From Lewinellaceae bacterium (lineage in GTDB: Bacteria > Bacteroidota > Bacteroidia > Chitinophagales > Saprospiraceae), in NCBI GenBank assembly GCA_016716135.1, contig JADJWX010000002.1, forward strand, positions 558,001 to 622,000: a stretch of DNA of 64,000 nucleotides. Direction: 5' to 3'. The notes below the pieces were generated by a model, which did not search any database, was not told where the DNA came from, and saw only the letters and a program-made list of their open reading frames with translations. A program made the translations under genes and the position numbers. Every line of letters starts with the position of its first letter. Position 1 is the stretch's first letter. Shown here piece by piece: positions 27,537-36,435 of the stretch.

Positions 27537-30500
27537 ATGAAATCTGCCCTCGTTCAAACCATTTTGTTACTGCTCTCCGCCCTGCTCCCCGCCCAGCAAC
27601 CCTTCCACATCGAACCGGTTTTCCGCAACTACACCACCGACCAGGGCCTGCCCAGCAACGAAACCTTCGCCATCCAACAAGACCACCTGGGCTACATGTG
27701 GTTCAGCACCAACCACGGCGTCTGCCGTTTCAACGGCTACGAATTCGAACAATTCCCCGATACCCTGCAAGCAAATTTCACCTCCGTGATGAGCCGCTGC
27801 ATGATGGAAGACTCCTGCGGGCGCATGTGGTGGGCCGATTTTAAAGGCCGGGTGTTTTACCACGAGAATGGCCGGATTATCCCTTGGAAGTACAATCATG
27901 TTTTAGATAGCCTCCGGTCACAGTTTGATTTTGTCAACGGGTTTATTGTAGGCGGCTGCGGGGATGATGTCTGGCTGTCGTCTAATTTTTTCGGGATTTT
28001 GCATGTGGATAAATCCGGGAAACTCAATATGGTTCCGAAGCCGGAACGCCAGGCCAACAATTGGCAAATATTTGAGCAGGGAGGAGGCTTTGTAGTAATA
28101 AATGTACTGGCACCACCTGGCCTCAAATTTGAAAACTATGCTCCGCGGTATTTGTATAAAACTGGGACGTACCAGCCCTTACCTTGGGATCCCAATGCCG
28201 TTGTTCAAATGTTATATGCCGGCAAACTCAGCCAAAATCAATATTTGGTGGGTTGTAGCAAATACCTCCTCCTGTTCAAGGATTTAGCGGTACAATGGCA
28301 GCGGCAATATGATAAAGAAATCGTCTGGCATTTTGAAGATGACGACGGAAGCCTGCTTCTCGGGCAGCAGCGCGGTGGCGGCGTGCGGCGCTACGCCTCC
28401 CTGGAGGATCTGCGCGGGGGTAATATCGCCGGTTCATTTCTGGAAGGGCTGAGTATTTCCATCATTTTTAAAGACCGCGAGGGCGGCTATTGGTTCGGCA
28501 GTCAGGAACGCGGCCTGTTTTACACGCCTTCGTTAGCATCGGGCATTGTAGAGGGCGTACCCGGCATGCGGGCAGACATTGGCAAGGGTGTAGTTTCCGA
28601 TGGCGCCGGACATCTTTATTTCGGTACCCAAAATGGCCGCTTGTTTGACCTCGATCTGCAGCGGCAAACCGCCCGGGATATTACCCCCGGCACTGTAAAT
28701 CATATTTTCACTTTGTATTTCGACGACGTAAACCAATTGCTGCTTTGTTCAGGAGTGAACATGGCTTTCTACCAAAAAGGGAAATGGCGAAAGGATAAGA
28801 TAGTATGGCCGGATTATTCAAAAAAAGGATTTGCAACAGCAAGCTCACGAGTAGCCCGTACAGACAACCCTGATTATTTATGGTTATCAAGCTTCACAGC
28901 GCTTAACTTGATCGATTGGAAAAACAGGCGGGGTATCGAAACAACCGGAATTACGCTGAATAAACGCATGCGCTTCAATGCCGTAGCCCTCGACGCCACC
29001 GGTCGCGTATGGACGAGTACCAATACCGGCATGCAGGAATACCGCAATGGCCAATTGCTCCTCACAAAAGAAAAACACCCGGCATTCTTGCAGCCCGCCT
29101 ACGACATCCAACTTCTGCCCGACAGCAGCCTCGTTTTTTGCCCCAGAGGCTACGGGGTGGCGTTCTGGAAGCCCGGCAGCGGAAAGCCGCCGCAAGTCAT
29201 CGGCGAAGCCCAGGGCTTGATTTTTAATAAAGTTGACCGCTTGTTTCCGGAGCCGGGCGGGGCCATTTGGGCCTGTACGGAGCGCGGGGCCAGCCGAATT
29301 TCAGCCGACCGGCAGCATATCGAAAACTTCACCGTCAAAACCGGGCTGCCCTCCAACCGGGTCAGCCAGGTAGCCGCGGCCGGGGGCTGGTATTGGCTGG
29401 CTACCGGCGGCGGCTTGTTTCGTATGGCTGGTAAACTTCCGGAAGCGCCGATGCCTGTGCCGCTGCTGGAGACGATTGAGGTGTATGGCGCCCGGTACCC
29501 GGCAGGCGGTGTGATCCGGTTGCCGCACGATAGCGCCGGTATCTATATCGAGTGGGCCGCGTTGCATTACCGCAGCAACGGAAATATTGCCTACCGCTAT
29601 CGCCTTGTCAGTGGTAATGACGCGGCCAACTGGACGGAAACCACCGACCGGCAGGTCAATTTTTCCAAACTGCTGCCGGGGAATTACCGTTTCGCCGTGC
29701 AGGCCCGGGATGAAAATGGCGCCTGGGGCAAGGCCGTTACGCAGGAATTCACCATCCGCCCGGCCTGGTGGGCCACCTGGTGGGCACGCAGTGTGGCTGC
29801 CCTGGCCATCGGCCTGCTCGTCTTCGCCGCTTACCGCTACCGCACCAACCAGATCCGTACAGAAAGCCGGTTGAAAGAAGAAATGCTGCGCCTCGAACGC
29901 TCCGCCCTGCAAGCCCAGATGAACCCGCATTTTATCTTTAATTGTCTAAATTCCATCCAGCATTTTATCCTGGAAAACGACGCCGACTCCGCCGTGCTTT
30001 ACCTGGCGCGTTTTGCCAAACTGGTGCGCAGCAATTTGCAGGTTTCCGTTTCCGGCTCGGTCAGCCTCGAAGAAGAAGTGCAGATGCTCGACCATTACCT
30101 GGCCCTGGAGTGCCTGCGATTCAAGCAGCTGTTCGACTACTCGATTGAGGTGGACGAGCGGCTGGACCGGGTCCGGACCCAGCTGCCGCCGCTGATCGTG
30201 CAGCCTTTTGTGGAAAACGCCGTGTTGCACGGGATGAAAGGCAGGGAAAAAGATGGCCGGATTAAGATTTCGTTTAACCGGGAAGATGATTATCTGAATG
30301 TGACGGTGTGCGATAACGGCCCGGGTATTCAAAACCGGTCCAATGAAATGGAGAAGCCTTCGCTTGGGCGCAGCATCACGCAACGAAGGCTCGAATTACT
30401 GAGCCGCCAGGCGGTCGATAAAACCATAAGTGTTCAGTACCTGGAACCGGCAAATGATTTTGGCACCATTGTGCGCATTTGCCTGCCACAGGCTGTTTAA
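27537..30500 (+). CDS. Sensor histidine kinase, beta-propeller plus Y_Y_Y plus LytS-type kinase
   Basis: Membrane sensor kinase of 987 residues. A signal peptide (KSALVQTILLLLSALLPAQ) is followed by two-component-regulator propeller repeats (NYTTDQGLPSNETFAIQQD, DHLGYMWFSTNHGVCRFNGY, and later GLPSNRVSQVAAAGGWYWLAT), a Y_Y_Y domain (YRYRLVSGNDAANWTETTDR), one transmembrane segment near 745-765 (ATWWARSVAALAIGLLVFAA) and a His_kinase domain: phospho-His near 796 in QAQMNPHFIFNCLNSIQ, N-box PFVENAVLHGM, G-box VCDNGPGI. The response regulator starts 21 bp later, so they form one pair. The propeller faces the periplasm and probably senses an extracellular compound; which one is unknown. Confidence 0.92.
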   Translation: MKSALVQTILLLLSALLPAQQPFHIEPVFRNYTTDQGLPSNETFAIQQDHLGYMWFSTNHGVCRFNGYEFEQFPDTLQANFTSVMSRCMMEDSCGRMWWADFKGRVFYHENGRIIPWKYNHVLDSLRSQFDFVNGFIVGGCGDDVWLSSNFFGILHVDKSGKLNMVPKPERQANNWQIFEQGGGFVVINVLAPPGLKFENYAPRYLYKTGTYQPLPWDPNAVVQMLYAGKLSQNQYLVGCSKYLLLFKDLAVQWQRQYDKEIVWHFEDDDGSLLLGQQRGGGVRRYASLEDLRGGNIAGSFLEGLSISIIFKDREGGYWFGSQERGLFYTPSLASGIVEGVPGMRADIGKGVVSDGAGHLYFGTQNGRLFDLDLQRQTARDITPGTVNHIFTLYFDDVNQLLLCSGVNMAFYQKGKWRKDKIVWPDYSKKGFATASSRVARTDNPDYLWLSSFTALNLIDWKNRRGIETTGITLNKRMRFNAVALDATGRVWTSTNTGMQEYRNGQLLLTKEKHPAFLQPAYDIQLLPDSSLVFCPRGYGVAFWKPGSGKPPQVIGEAQGLIFNKVDRLFPEPGGAIWACTERGASRISADRQHIENFTVKTGLPSNRVSQVAAAGGWYWLATGGGLFRMAGKLPEAPMPVPLLETIEVYGARYPAGGVIRLPHDSAGIYIEWAALHYRSNGNIAYRYRLVSGNDAANWTETTDRQVNFSKLLPGNYRFAVQARDENGAWGKAVTQEFTIRPAWWATWWARSVAALAIGLLVFAAYRYRTNQIRTESRLKEEMLRLERSALQAQMNPHFIFNCLNSIQHFILENDADSAVLYLARFAKLVRSNLQVSVSGSVSLEEEVQMLDHYLALECLRFKQLFDYSIEVDERLDRVRTQLPPLIVQPFVENAVLHGMKGREKDGRIKISFNREDDYLNVTVCDNGPGIQNRSNEMEKPSLGRSITQRRLELLSRQAVDKTISVQYLEPANDFGTIVRICLPQAV

Positions 30501-30521
30501 ACGCACCAAGTGGAACATTGC

Positions 30522-31253
30522 ATGAAAACCAACACGATTAGCACCATCCTAATTGACGACGAACCCGATGCGCGGGCAGTCTTGCGCCGGCTTATTGGCC
30601 GGTATTGCCCGATGCTGGATGTCCGTGCTGAAGTTGGTTCCGTGGCGGCAGGTTTGGAGGCGATTCAACTGCACCAGCCCGGGTTGGTGTTTCTGGACAT
30701 AAATCTTAATGGCGCCAGCGGATTTGACCTGCTGAAGGCCTTTCCGAATCCGGGTTTCAGGATCGTATTTGTTACCGCACACGATGAATACGCCGTGGAA
30801 GCCTTTAAGGTGCGGGCGCTGCACTACCTGCTCAAACCGATCGACCCGGCGGATCTTATCGCCGTAACCAATGAGTTGATCCTACAGTTGGGAGGCGCTT
30901 CGGCAGCTGTCGGTGTGGATGGCCGCGAAAACGGGTTGTTGCTACCGACTACCAAAGGCACCGTATTGATTCGACAAGAAGAGATCTGCTATATTCAGTC
31001 CAACGATAAATACGCCACTCTCGTCCTGTTGGATGGTGAAACGGTGTTTATAGGGCGCAGTTTAAAAGAAATTGAAAGTGATCTTACCACAGGTGCATTT
31101 ATCCGGCCGCACCAGTCCTATATCGTCCGGATTGCTAGTATCCGAAAGATAGTGACGGCCGGAGGCTTGACCCTGATCCTGAAGGACAACACCACGATAC
31201 CGGTTTCGCGTCGAAACCGGGAAGCGGTGTTGCGGGTGTTGGGGATGGCCTGA
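30522..31253 (+). CDS. LytTR-family response regulator
   Basis: Cytoplasmic response regulator partner of the preceding kinase. Receiver domain: ILIDDEPDARAVL (acidic pocket), phospho-acceptor Asp in LVFLDINLNGASGF, FVTAHDEYAVEAF (Thr), YLLKPIDPADL (Lys). A LytTR DNA-binding domain follows: LLLPTTKGTVLIRQEEICYIQS, YATLVLLDGETVFIGRSLKEIE, FIRPHQSYIV, ISRRN-like PVSRRNREAVLRVL. The ATG at 30522 is chosen over a GTG at 30510. LytTR proteins bind direct-repeat sites; none was identified here. A 191-bp spacer with the rpsJ promoter follows. Confidence 0.92.
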   Translation: MKTNTISTILIDDEPDARAVLRRLIGRYCPMLDVRAEVGSVAAGLEAIQLHQPGLVFLDINLNGASGFDLLKAFPNPGFRIVFVTAHDEYAVEAFKVRALHYLLKPIDPADLIAVTNELILQLGGASAAVGVDGRENGLLLPTTKGTVLIRQEEICYIQSNDKYATLVLLDGETVFIGRSLKEIESDLTTGAFIRPHQSYIVRIASIRKIVTAGGLTLILKDNTTIPVSRRNREAVLRVLGMA

Positions 31254-31327
31254 TTTTGATACCCAATTGCAGTTTATGGAGTTGGTTCGGGCCTCGCGCA
31301 ACTTTTCTCAAAAATTTTCAAACACCC

Positions 31328-31360
31328 CTTGGTTATTCCATTTGCCTGTGCTTATCTTTG
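31328..31360 (+). promoter_or_regulatory. Probable promoter of the ribosomal supercluster, upstream of rpsJ
   Basis: TATCTTTG (31353-31360) matches the -7 box TAnnTTTG. CTTG at 31328-31331, 21 nt upstream, is a weaker -33 match. The rpsJ start is 84 nt downstream, leaving a leader in which autogenous control could act; no clear structure was identified. Confidence 0.55.
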
Positions 31361-31444
31361 CGGGCGCTTTGGACAGGGGGTATGCCCAAATCAAATTTGG
31401 TCCCGCCAGAGCACATGACTTAACGACACTTTTTTAGAAAGGTA

Positions 31445-31753
31445 ATGAATCAGAAAATTCGCATTAAACTACGGTCTTACGACTACAACCTCGTGGATAA
31501 GTCCACTGAGAAGATCGTGAAGACAGTACGTGCGAGTGGGGCCGTTGTGACGGGACCGATTCCGCTGCCAACAGAGAAAGAAATCTTCACGGTGCTGCGC
31601 TCGCCGCACGTGAACAAGAAATCTCGGGAGCAGTTTCAGTTGCGCACCCACAAGCGCTTGATCGAAATCTACACGCCTACGCAGAAAACGGTGGACGCCT
31701 TGTCCAAGTTGGAGCTCCCGAGTGGTGTGGATATTCAGGTTAAGCTCACCTAA
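31445..31753 (+). CDS. rpsJ: 30S ribosomal protein S10
   Basis: Small-subunit protein, 102 residues, first gene of the S10-spc-alpha cluster. Diagnostic segments are IRIKLRSYDYNLVDKSTEKI, GPIPLPTEKEIFTVLRSPH and NKKSREQFQLRTHKRLIEI. S10 also serves as transcription-elongation partner NusE. In this window the gene follows a two-component system rather than fusA, so the cluster is detached from the str operon here. Confidence 0.97.
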   Translation: MNQKIRIKLRSYDYNLVDKSTEKIVKTVRASGAVVTGPIPLPTEKEIFTVLRSPHVNKKSREQFQLRTHKRLIEIYTPTQKTVDALSKLELPSGVDIQVKLT

Positions 31754-31947
31754 CTCGCAATTTTCAGATTCAAGGCGGTTCTTTCCGGCTTGCGTCAAAG
31801 TGTCTCCGTCTTGGGCGGGGTTAACTGATGCGGTCGAAAGCGGTTCCGACAAACGGAAGGTCGCTTTTCTGCTTTTTTACGCAGCCACCTTGAATCGGAG
31901 TGATAAAAACTAAACCACCAATCGTTCAAACATAAAAACGAACAACA

Positions 31948-32568
31948 GTGAACGGTCTGATTGGAAAAAAAATTGGGATGACCAGCGTGTACGATGCCTT
32001 CGGCAAAAACGTGGCATGCACCATTATTGAAGCTGGCCCCTGCGTTGTGACGCAAATACTTAGCGAAGATAAAGACGGCTACGCCGCCCTTCAGCTCGCT
32101 TATGGCGAACGCAAAGCTACTAAAACGCCTAAAGCGCTTGCCGGGCATTTTGAAAAAGCAGGCACGGCGCCGAAGCACAAGGTGCTTGAATTCCGTGGCA
32201 TGAACCTGGAGAAAAACCTGGGCGACCTTGTTAAAGTCGAAGAGGTTTTTCAGGAAGGCGACAAAGTGAGTGTTGTCGGCACCTCCAAGGGTAAAGGCTT
32301 TCAGGGTGTTGTCAAGCGCCACGGGTTCGGCGGTGTTATGCAGCAAACCCATGGTCAGCACAACCGCTTGCGCGCACCCGGTTCGCTGGGTAACTCCTCC
32401 TTCGCCGCCAAGGTGATGAAAGGCATGCGCATGGCCGGCCAGATGGGCAACGAGCGTGTTAAAGTGCGCCGCCTGAAAGTGCTCAAAGTGTTCCCTGAGC
32501 AAAACCTGATCCTTGTCAAAGGCGCGGTTCCGGGCCACAAAGGCGCATACGTTATTATTGAAAAATGA
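31948..32568 (+). CDS. rplC: 50S ribosomal protein L3
   Basis: 206 residues, starting with a GTG codon: NGLIGKKIGMTSVYDAFGKNV is the canonical N-terminus. The central loop that reaches the peptidyl-transferase centre is visible as RHGFGGVMQQTHGQHNRLRAPGS. The 194-bp spacer after rpsJ is long for this operon and contains no recognised gene. Confidence 0.97.
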   Translation: MNGLIGKKIGMTSVYDAFGKNVACTIIEAGPCVVTQILSEDKDGYAALQLAYGERKATKTPKALAGHFEKAGTAPKHKVLEFRGMNLEKNLGDLVKVEEVFQEGDKVSVVGTSKGKGFQGVVKRHGFGGVMQQTHGQHNRLRAPGSLGNSSFAAKVMKGMRMAGQMGNERVKVRRLKVLKVFPEQNLILVKGAVPGHKGAYVIIEK

Positions 32569-32642
32569 TATTCGGTATTCGGTATTTGATATTAAACCGA
32601 TCACCATTGAAATAATATCTCAATATCCAATATCACGGTATC
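32567..32642. repeat. Inverted GGTATTC heptamer repeat between rplC and rplD
   Basis: Left arm GATATTCGGTATTCGGTATT (32567 on), made of GGTATTC heptamers, faces right-arm words AATATCTCAATATCCAATATC (about 32613-32634). It begins on the last base pair of the rplC stop and almost fills the 86-bp spacer. Confidence 0.65.
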
Positions 32643-32654
32643 AACTTTTGCAAC

Positions 32655-33281
32655 ATGAAACTCGAAGTATATAACATCAAAGGCGAAGCCACGGGCCGCA
32701 AAGTAAACCTGCCCGATGAAGTGTTTGGCATTGAGCCACACGAACACAGTGTTTGGCTGGATGTAAAACGCTACCTCGCCGCTCAACGCCAGGGCACGCA
32801 CAAGTCCAAGGAGCGCAGCGAAATCAAAGGCTCTACCCGTAAGTTGCACCGCCAGAAAGGTACCGGTGGCGCGCGTAAGGGCGATATCAAGAGCCCGTTG
32901 TTCCGGGGCGGTGGCCGCATATTCGGCCCGCGCCCGCGCAACTACGAAATCCAGGTGAACGCCAAGGTGAAACAACTGGCTCGTCGCAGCGCACTTTCTG
33001 CCAAAGCTAAGGCCGGTAATATTATCGTAGTGGAGGACTTCACGTTCGAACTGCCCAAAACCCGGGAATTTCGCAATTTCCTGCTCGCGCTGCAGGTGGC
33101 CGATCAGAAGCCGCTGACCGTTACCGGCGAATACAACAATGTCCTGCACCTTTCATGCCGCAACCTGGCCCAGGCTGAGGTGGCACCTGCAAAGGACCTG
33201 AATACGTATCAGATCATGCGTGCCGGCAAGTTGATCCTGGCTGAAAGTGCCATTGAGAAAATCAAAGAAGTCTGTGTGTAA
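32655..33281 (+). CDS. rplD: 50S ribosomal protein L4
   Basis: 208 residues. Features are the N-terminal LEVYNIKGEATGRKVNLPDE, the basic loop QRQGTHKSKERSEIKGSTRK and RQKGTGGARKGDIKSPLFRGG that lines the exit tunnel, and VVEDFTFELPKTREF. In other bacteria L4 represses its own operon; no leader target was recognised here. Confidence 0.97.
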   Translation: MKLEVYNIKGEATGRKVNLPDEVFGIEPHEHSVWLDVKRYLAAQRQGTHKSKERSEIKGSTRKLHRQKGTGGARKGDIKSPLFRGGGRIFGPRPRNYEIQVNAKVKQLARRSALSAKAKAGNIIVVEDFTFELPKTREFRNFLLALQVADQKPLTVTGEYNNVLHLSCRNLAQAEVAPAKDLNTYQIMRAGKLILAESAIEKIKEVCV

Positions 33282-33341
33282 AAAAGTTTTGCGTCTTGGG
33301 TTTCAACGTGATCCAAAACACAAAACGTCAAAATAAAAACT

Positions 33342-33638
33342 ATGGCTAAGCAAATTTTGATCAAGCCGCTCATCACTGAAAAGGCAACCCGCCTCGCCGA
33401 CAAACGCGATACTTATGTGTTTGTGGTACGGAAGGATGTCAATAAGATTGAGATCAAAAACGCTATCGAATCAATGTATAACGTGAGCGTCGACAGCGTG
33501 AATACGGCGGTTTTGCCGGGCAAACCCAAGACACGCAATACGAAAACAACGATCGTGCGCGGTGTGAAGGCTTCGTATAAGAAGGCCTTTGTAACCCTCA
33601 CCCCGGGTGAACGTATCGATATTTTTGGCGAAGAATAA
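33342..33638 (+). CDS. rplW: 50S ribosomal protein L23
   Basis: 98 residues at the tunnel exit, the docking site for SRP and trigger factor. Typical start AKQILIKPLITEKATRLADK and YVFVVRKDVNKIEIKNAIES. The 60-bp spacer before it has words of the type CAAAACA/CAAAACG facing GTTTTGCG, another small inverted word repeat. Confidence 0.97.
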   Translation: MAKQILIKPLITEKATRLADKRDTYVFVVRKDVNKIEIKNAIESMYNVSVDSVNTAVLPGKPKTRNTKTTIVRGVKASYKKAFVTLTPGERIDIFGEE

Positions 33639-33697
33639 AATCAGTTTTGGGCTTTGGTCCATCGAAACTCAAAACGCATAAACTCAAAACTTGAGTA

Positions 33698-34525
33698 ATG
33701 GCAGTAAAAAAATTCAATCCGATTACCCCAGGTTTACGCTACCACATCGCTGTGACCAAATCGGAACTGACAAAAGGCGCCAAACCGGAAAAATCGCTTC
33801 TGGTAAGCTTGGGCAGCACGGGTGGTCGTAACAGCGATGGCCGGCGCACTATGCGCTACCGTGGCGGTGGTCATAAGCGCCGTTATCGGATCATCGACTT
33901 CAAGCGAAATGTTGAAGGCGTTCCTGCAACGGTCCAGTCTATTCAATATGACCCCTATCGCAGCGCCTATATCGCCCTCGTTGAATATCCCGACGGAACA
34001 AAAACGTATATCCTGGCACCCGAAACCCTTGAGGTAGGCCAGCAGATTACCTCAGGCCGCGGCGCAGCCCCGGAAATCGGAAACTGCCTGTATCTGTCTG
34101 AAGTGCCTTTGGGTACTTTCGTGCACAATATTGAAATGCGCCCGGGCGCCGGTGGTGTGCTGGTGCGCAGCGCAGGAACATCGGCCACAATGATGGGGCG
34201 CGAAGACCGTTATGCCGTGCTTCGGATGCCATCCGGTGAGGTTCGCCGCATCCTGCTTACCTGCAAGGCTACCATCGGTACCGTTAGCAACCCGGATCAC
34301 AACCTCGAAATTATGGGTAAAGCCGGCCGGAACCGTTGGAAAGGCCGTCGCCCACGCACCCGTGCCGTAGTTATGAACCCGGTAGACCACCCCATGGGTG
34401 GCGGCGAGGGCCGCGCTTCGGGTGGACACCCGCGCAGCCGCAACGGTATTAAATCCAAAGGCCAGAAAACCCGCAGCAGAAACAAACGCTCTGATGCACT
34501 GATTATCAGCCGTCGTCCAAAATAA
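33698..34525 (+). CDS. rplB: 50S ribosomal protein L2
   Basis: 275 residues. KKFNPITPGLRYHIAV at the start, RGGGHKRRYRIIDFKR, and the peptidyl-transferase-near C-terminus VMNPVDHPMGGGEGRASGGH with the conserved histidine. The spacer before it (59 bp) holds AACTCAAAAC-type words around a TTTTGGGCTTTGG arm. Confidence 0.97.
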   Translation: MAVKKFNPITPGLRYHIAVTKSELTKGAKPEKSLLVSLGSTGGRNSDGRRTMRYRGGGHKRRYRIIDFKRNVEGVPATVQSIQYDPYRSAYIALVEYPDGTKTYILAPETLEVGQQITSGRGAAPEIGNCLYLSEVPLGTFVHNIEMRPGAGGVLVRSAGTSATMMGREDRYAVLRMPSGEVRRILLTCKATIGTVSNPDHNLEIMGKAGRNRWKGRRPRTRAVVMNPVDHPMGGGEGRASGGHPRSRNGIKSKGQKTRSRNKRSDALIISRRPK

Positions 34526-34526
34526 T

Positions 34527-34599
34527 AAAGTTTATGTTCTGGGTTGCTTGGCTCCGTTTATAGCCCGGCAGCACAAAACGCAAAACTCTAAACTCAACA
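34527..34599. repeat. Heptamer-word inverted repeat between rplB and rpsS
   Basis: Left arm AAAGTTTATGTTCTGGGTTGC, right arm heptamers AAAACGC, AAAACTC, TAAACTC (about 34574-34594). The arms are imperfect complements around TAGCCCGGC. It fills the 81-bp spacer. Confidence 0.55.
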
Positions 34600-34606
34600 C
34601 AGCAAT

Positions 34607-34870
34607 ATGCCTCGTTCGCTTAAAAAAGGCCCTTACGTCCACCACAAACTGGCGGAAAAAGTAGCCAAAGCCAAGCAAAGCAATAAACGCCAGGTAATCA
34701 AAACGTGGAGCCGTGCTTCTATGATTATTCCGGATATGGTAGGTGAAACCATCGCAGTACACAATGGCAAAACCTTCATTCCGATCCTGGTAACTGAAAA
34801 TATGGTAGGGCACAAATTGGGCGAATTCGCGCCAACCCGGATTTTCCGGGGCCATGCCGGTAATCGCTAA
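34607..34870 (+). CDS. rpsS: 30S ribosomal protein S19
   Basis: 87 residues, slightly shorter than the usual 92. PRSLKKGPYVHHKLAEKV, then VIKTWSRASMIIPDMVGETIAVHNG and MVGHKLGEFAPTRIFRGHAG are canonical. Confidence 0.97.
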   Translation: MPRSLKKGPYVHHKLAEKVAKAKQSNKRQVIKTWSRASMIIPDMVGETIAVHNGKTFIPILVTENMVGHKLGEFAPTRIFRGHAGNR

Positions 34871-34883
34871 TTAATTTTAAATG

Positions 34884-34966
34884 AGATCAATGTGGTCAAT
34901 GAGACCGATGCAGGTTGTTTTCCAATAACTGCTGCATTGACCACATTAAGCACATTGACCACATTT
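34884..34966. repeat. Inverted repeat between rpsS and rplV
   Basis: Left arm GATCAATGTGGTCAATGAGACC faces the right arm GCATTGACCACATTAAGCACA and a second CATTGACCACATT. The stretch TTGACCACATTTATAT recurs exactly in the rpsK-rpsD spacer (45727-45742). It fills the 112-bp gap. Confidence 0.75.
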
Positions 34967-34982
34967 ATATTTTTTTAAAAAA

Positions 34983-35351
34983 ATGGAAGCAGTAGCAAAA
35001 TTGCGCAATTGTCCCATGTCGCCCCGCAAAATGCGGCTTGTAGCGGATAACATTCGTGGAAAAAGTGTGGTGGAAGCCCTCGGCATTCTGCGATTTACCA
35101 ATAAAGAAGCCGCTGTTTGGCTGGAAAAACTCCTGCTCTCCGCGGTGAATAACTGGGAGCAAAAATCCGAAATGGAAGGGGCTGCCGATGATTACGAATT
35201 GTATGTTAAAACCATTTTTGTGGACCAGGGCGGCATTATTTACCGCTTCCTGCCCGCCCCACAAGGGCGCGCATACCGGGTACGCAAACGCCGGAACCAT
35301 GTAACGTTGGTCGTAGAAAACAAAGCCGAATTTGACGGCGACAACGAATAG
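34983..35351 (+). CDS. rplV: 50S ribosomal protein L22
   Basis: 122 residues. EAVAKLRNCPMSPRKMRLVAD, VVEALGILRFTNKEAA and the tunnel hairpin FLPAPQGRAYRVRKRRNHVT are typical. The spacer to rpsC carries octamer words CAATCACT (35365-35390). Confidence 0.96.
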   Translation: MEAVAKLRNCPMSPRKMRLVADNIRGKSVVEALGILRFTNKEAAVWLEKLLLSAVNNWEQKSEMEGAADDYELYVKTIFVDQGGIIYRFLPAPQGRAYRVRKRRNHVTLVVENKAEFDGDNE

Positions 35352-35401
35352 ACCACCCCACTAATCACTCAATCACTCAATCATTCAATTTATTCATTGA
35401 T

Positions 35402-36286
35402 ATGGGTCAAAAAGCAAATCCAATAGGTAATCGCCTGGGGATCATTCGTGGCTGGGACTCCAGCTGGTTCGCCGACAAAGACTACGGCCTCAAGGTGGTG
35501 GAAGATGAAAAAATCCGCACCTACCTCCGTGCCCGTCGTCCAAAAACAGCAGCCGCCGATCCGCGCGACCGCAACAAGTCGATGCAAAACGGCATTAGCC
35601 GGATTGTTATCGAGCGGACACTCAAGCGCATTACCGTGACCATCCAAACCAGCCGTCCGGGCATTATTATCGGTAAGGGTGGTAAGGAAGTTGACCTCAT
35701 TAAAGAAGAGATCAAGATTCTGACGGGCAAAGATGTGCAGATCAATATCCACGAAATTCGCAAACCTGAACTGGATGCTAATATTGTGGGCGAACAAATT
35801 GCCAAGCAAATTGAAGCCCGCATCAACTTCCGCCGTGCAGTCAAAGGTGCTATCCAAGGCACGATGCGCGCCGGCGCCGAAGGAATCAAAGTGCGGGTGA
35901 GCGGTCGTCTTGGTGGTGCCGAGATCGCGCGTACGGAAGAATATAAAGAAGGCCGTACGCCGCTGCATACGTTCCGTGCCGATATCGACTATGCCCTGGT
36001 GGAAGCCCTGACCGTTTACGGTAAAATTGGGATCAAGGTATGGCTTTTCAAAGGTGAAGTGCTTCAGAAGCGTGAACTCACGCCGTTTGCAGGGGTCGAA
36101 AGTACGGATCGCGGAGGCGATCGGAGTGGCGACCGCCGTGGCGGTGGTGGTGGTGGTGATCGTCGGGACCGCGGCGACCGTCGTGGAGGCGGCCGTGATC
36201 GTGGTGAACGTCGGGACCGCGGCGAACGTGGCGGTGATCGCGGTGGTGACCGCCGTGGCGGCGGTGGCGGTGGACGTCGGCGCTAA
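35402..36286 (+). CDS. rpsC: 30S ribosomal protein S3 with long Arg/Gly/Asp-rich tail
   Basis: 294 residues against about 210-235 in most bacteria. The conserved part is complete: GQKANPIGNRLGIIRGWDS, the KH domain with PGIIIGKGGKEVDLIKEEI, and IKVRVSGRLGGAEIARTE. From about residue 236 a tail of DRRGGGG, RDRGDRRGG and RGERRDRGERGG repeats runs to the end, coded by GACCGC/CGTGGCGGT repeats. The tail is basic with interspersed Asp/Glu and resembles RGG-box RNA-binding tails; it would lie near the mRNA entry channel. Confidence 0.96.
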   Translation: MGQKANPIGNRLGIIRGWDSSWFADKDYGLKVVEDEKIRTYLRARRPKTAAADPRDRNKSMQNGISRIVIERTLKRITVTIQTSRPGIIIGKGGKEVDLIKEEIKILTGKDVQINIHEIRKPELDANIVGEQIAKQIEARINFRRAVKGAIQGTMRAGAEGIKVRVSGRLGGAEIARTEEYKEGRTPLHTFRADIDYALVEALTVYGKIGIKVWLFKGEVLQKRELTPFAGVESTDRGGDRSGDRRGGGGGGDRRDRGDRRGGGRDRGERRDRGERGGDRGGDRRGGGGGGRRR

Positions 36287-36331
36287 AAACACAACTGGTG
36301 TGTGAAATTAACGGGATGCGCAGTTCAGGAC

Positions 36332-36362
36332 TTTGAAAATCTTGCCGCTCGCCGTAACTTTG
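36332..36362 (+). promoter_or_regulatory. Internal promoter of the ribosomal cluster, upstream of rplP
   Basis: TTTG at 36332-36335, a spacer of exactly 19 nt, then TAACTTTG at 36355-36362 give a full match to the Bacteroidota promoter consensus, inside the 149-bp gap between rpsC and rplP. The rplP start is 73 nt further on. Confidence 0.75.
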
Positions 36363-36435
36363 CAGCCGTTTTGACAAAAAAACAGGCTTGCTTAATATAA
36401 AACATTGATTGACAGTATTTTAAACAACACATACA

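Noticed and set aside
35390..36292. 300-codon open frame opposite rpsC
   Set aside because: Low-complexity Thr/Ala reading of the rpsC tail repeats; rpsC is certain.
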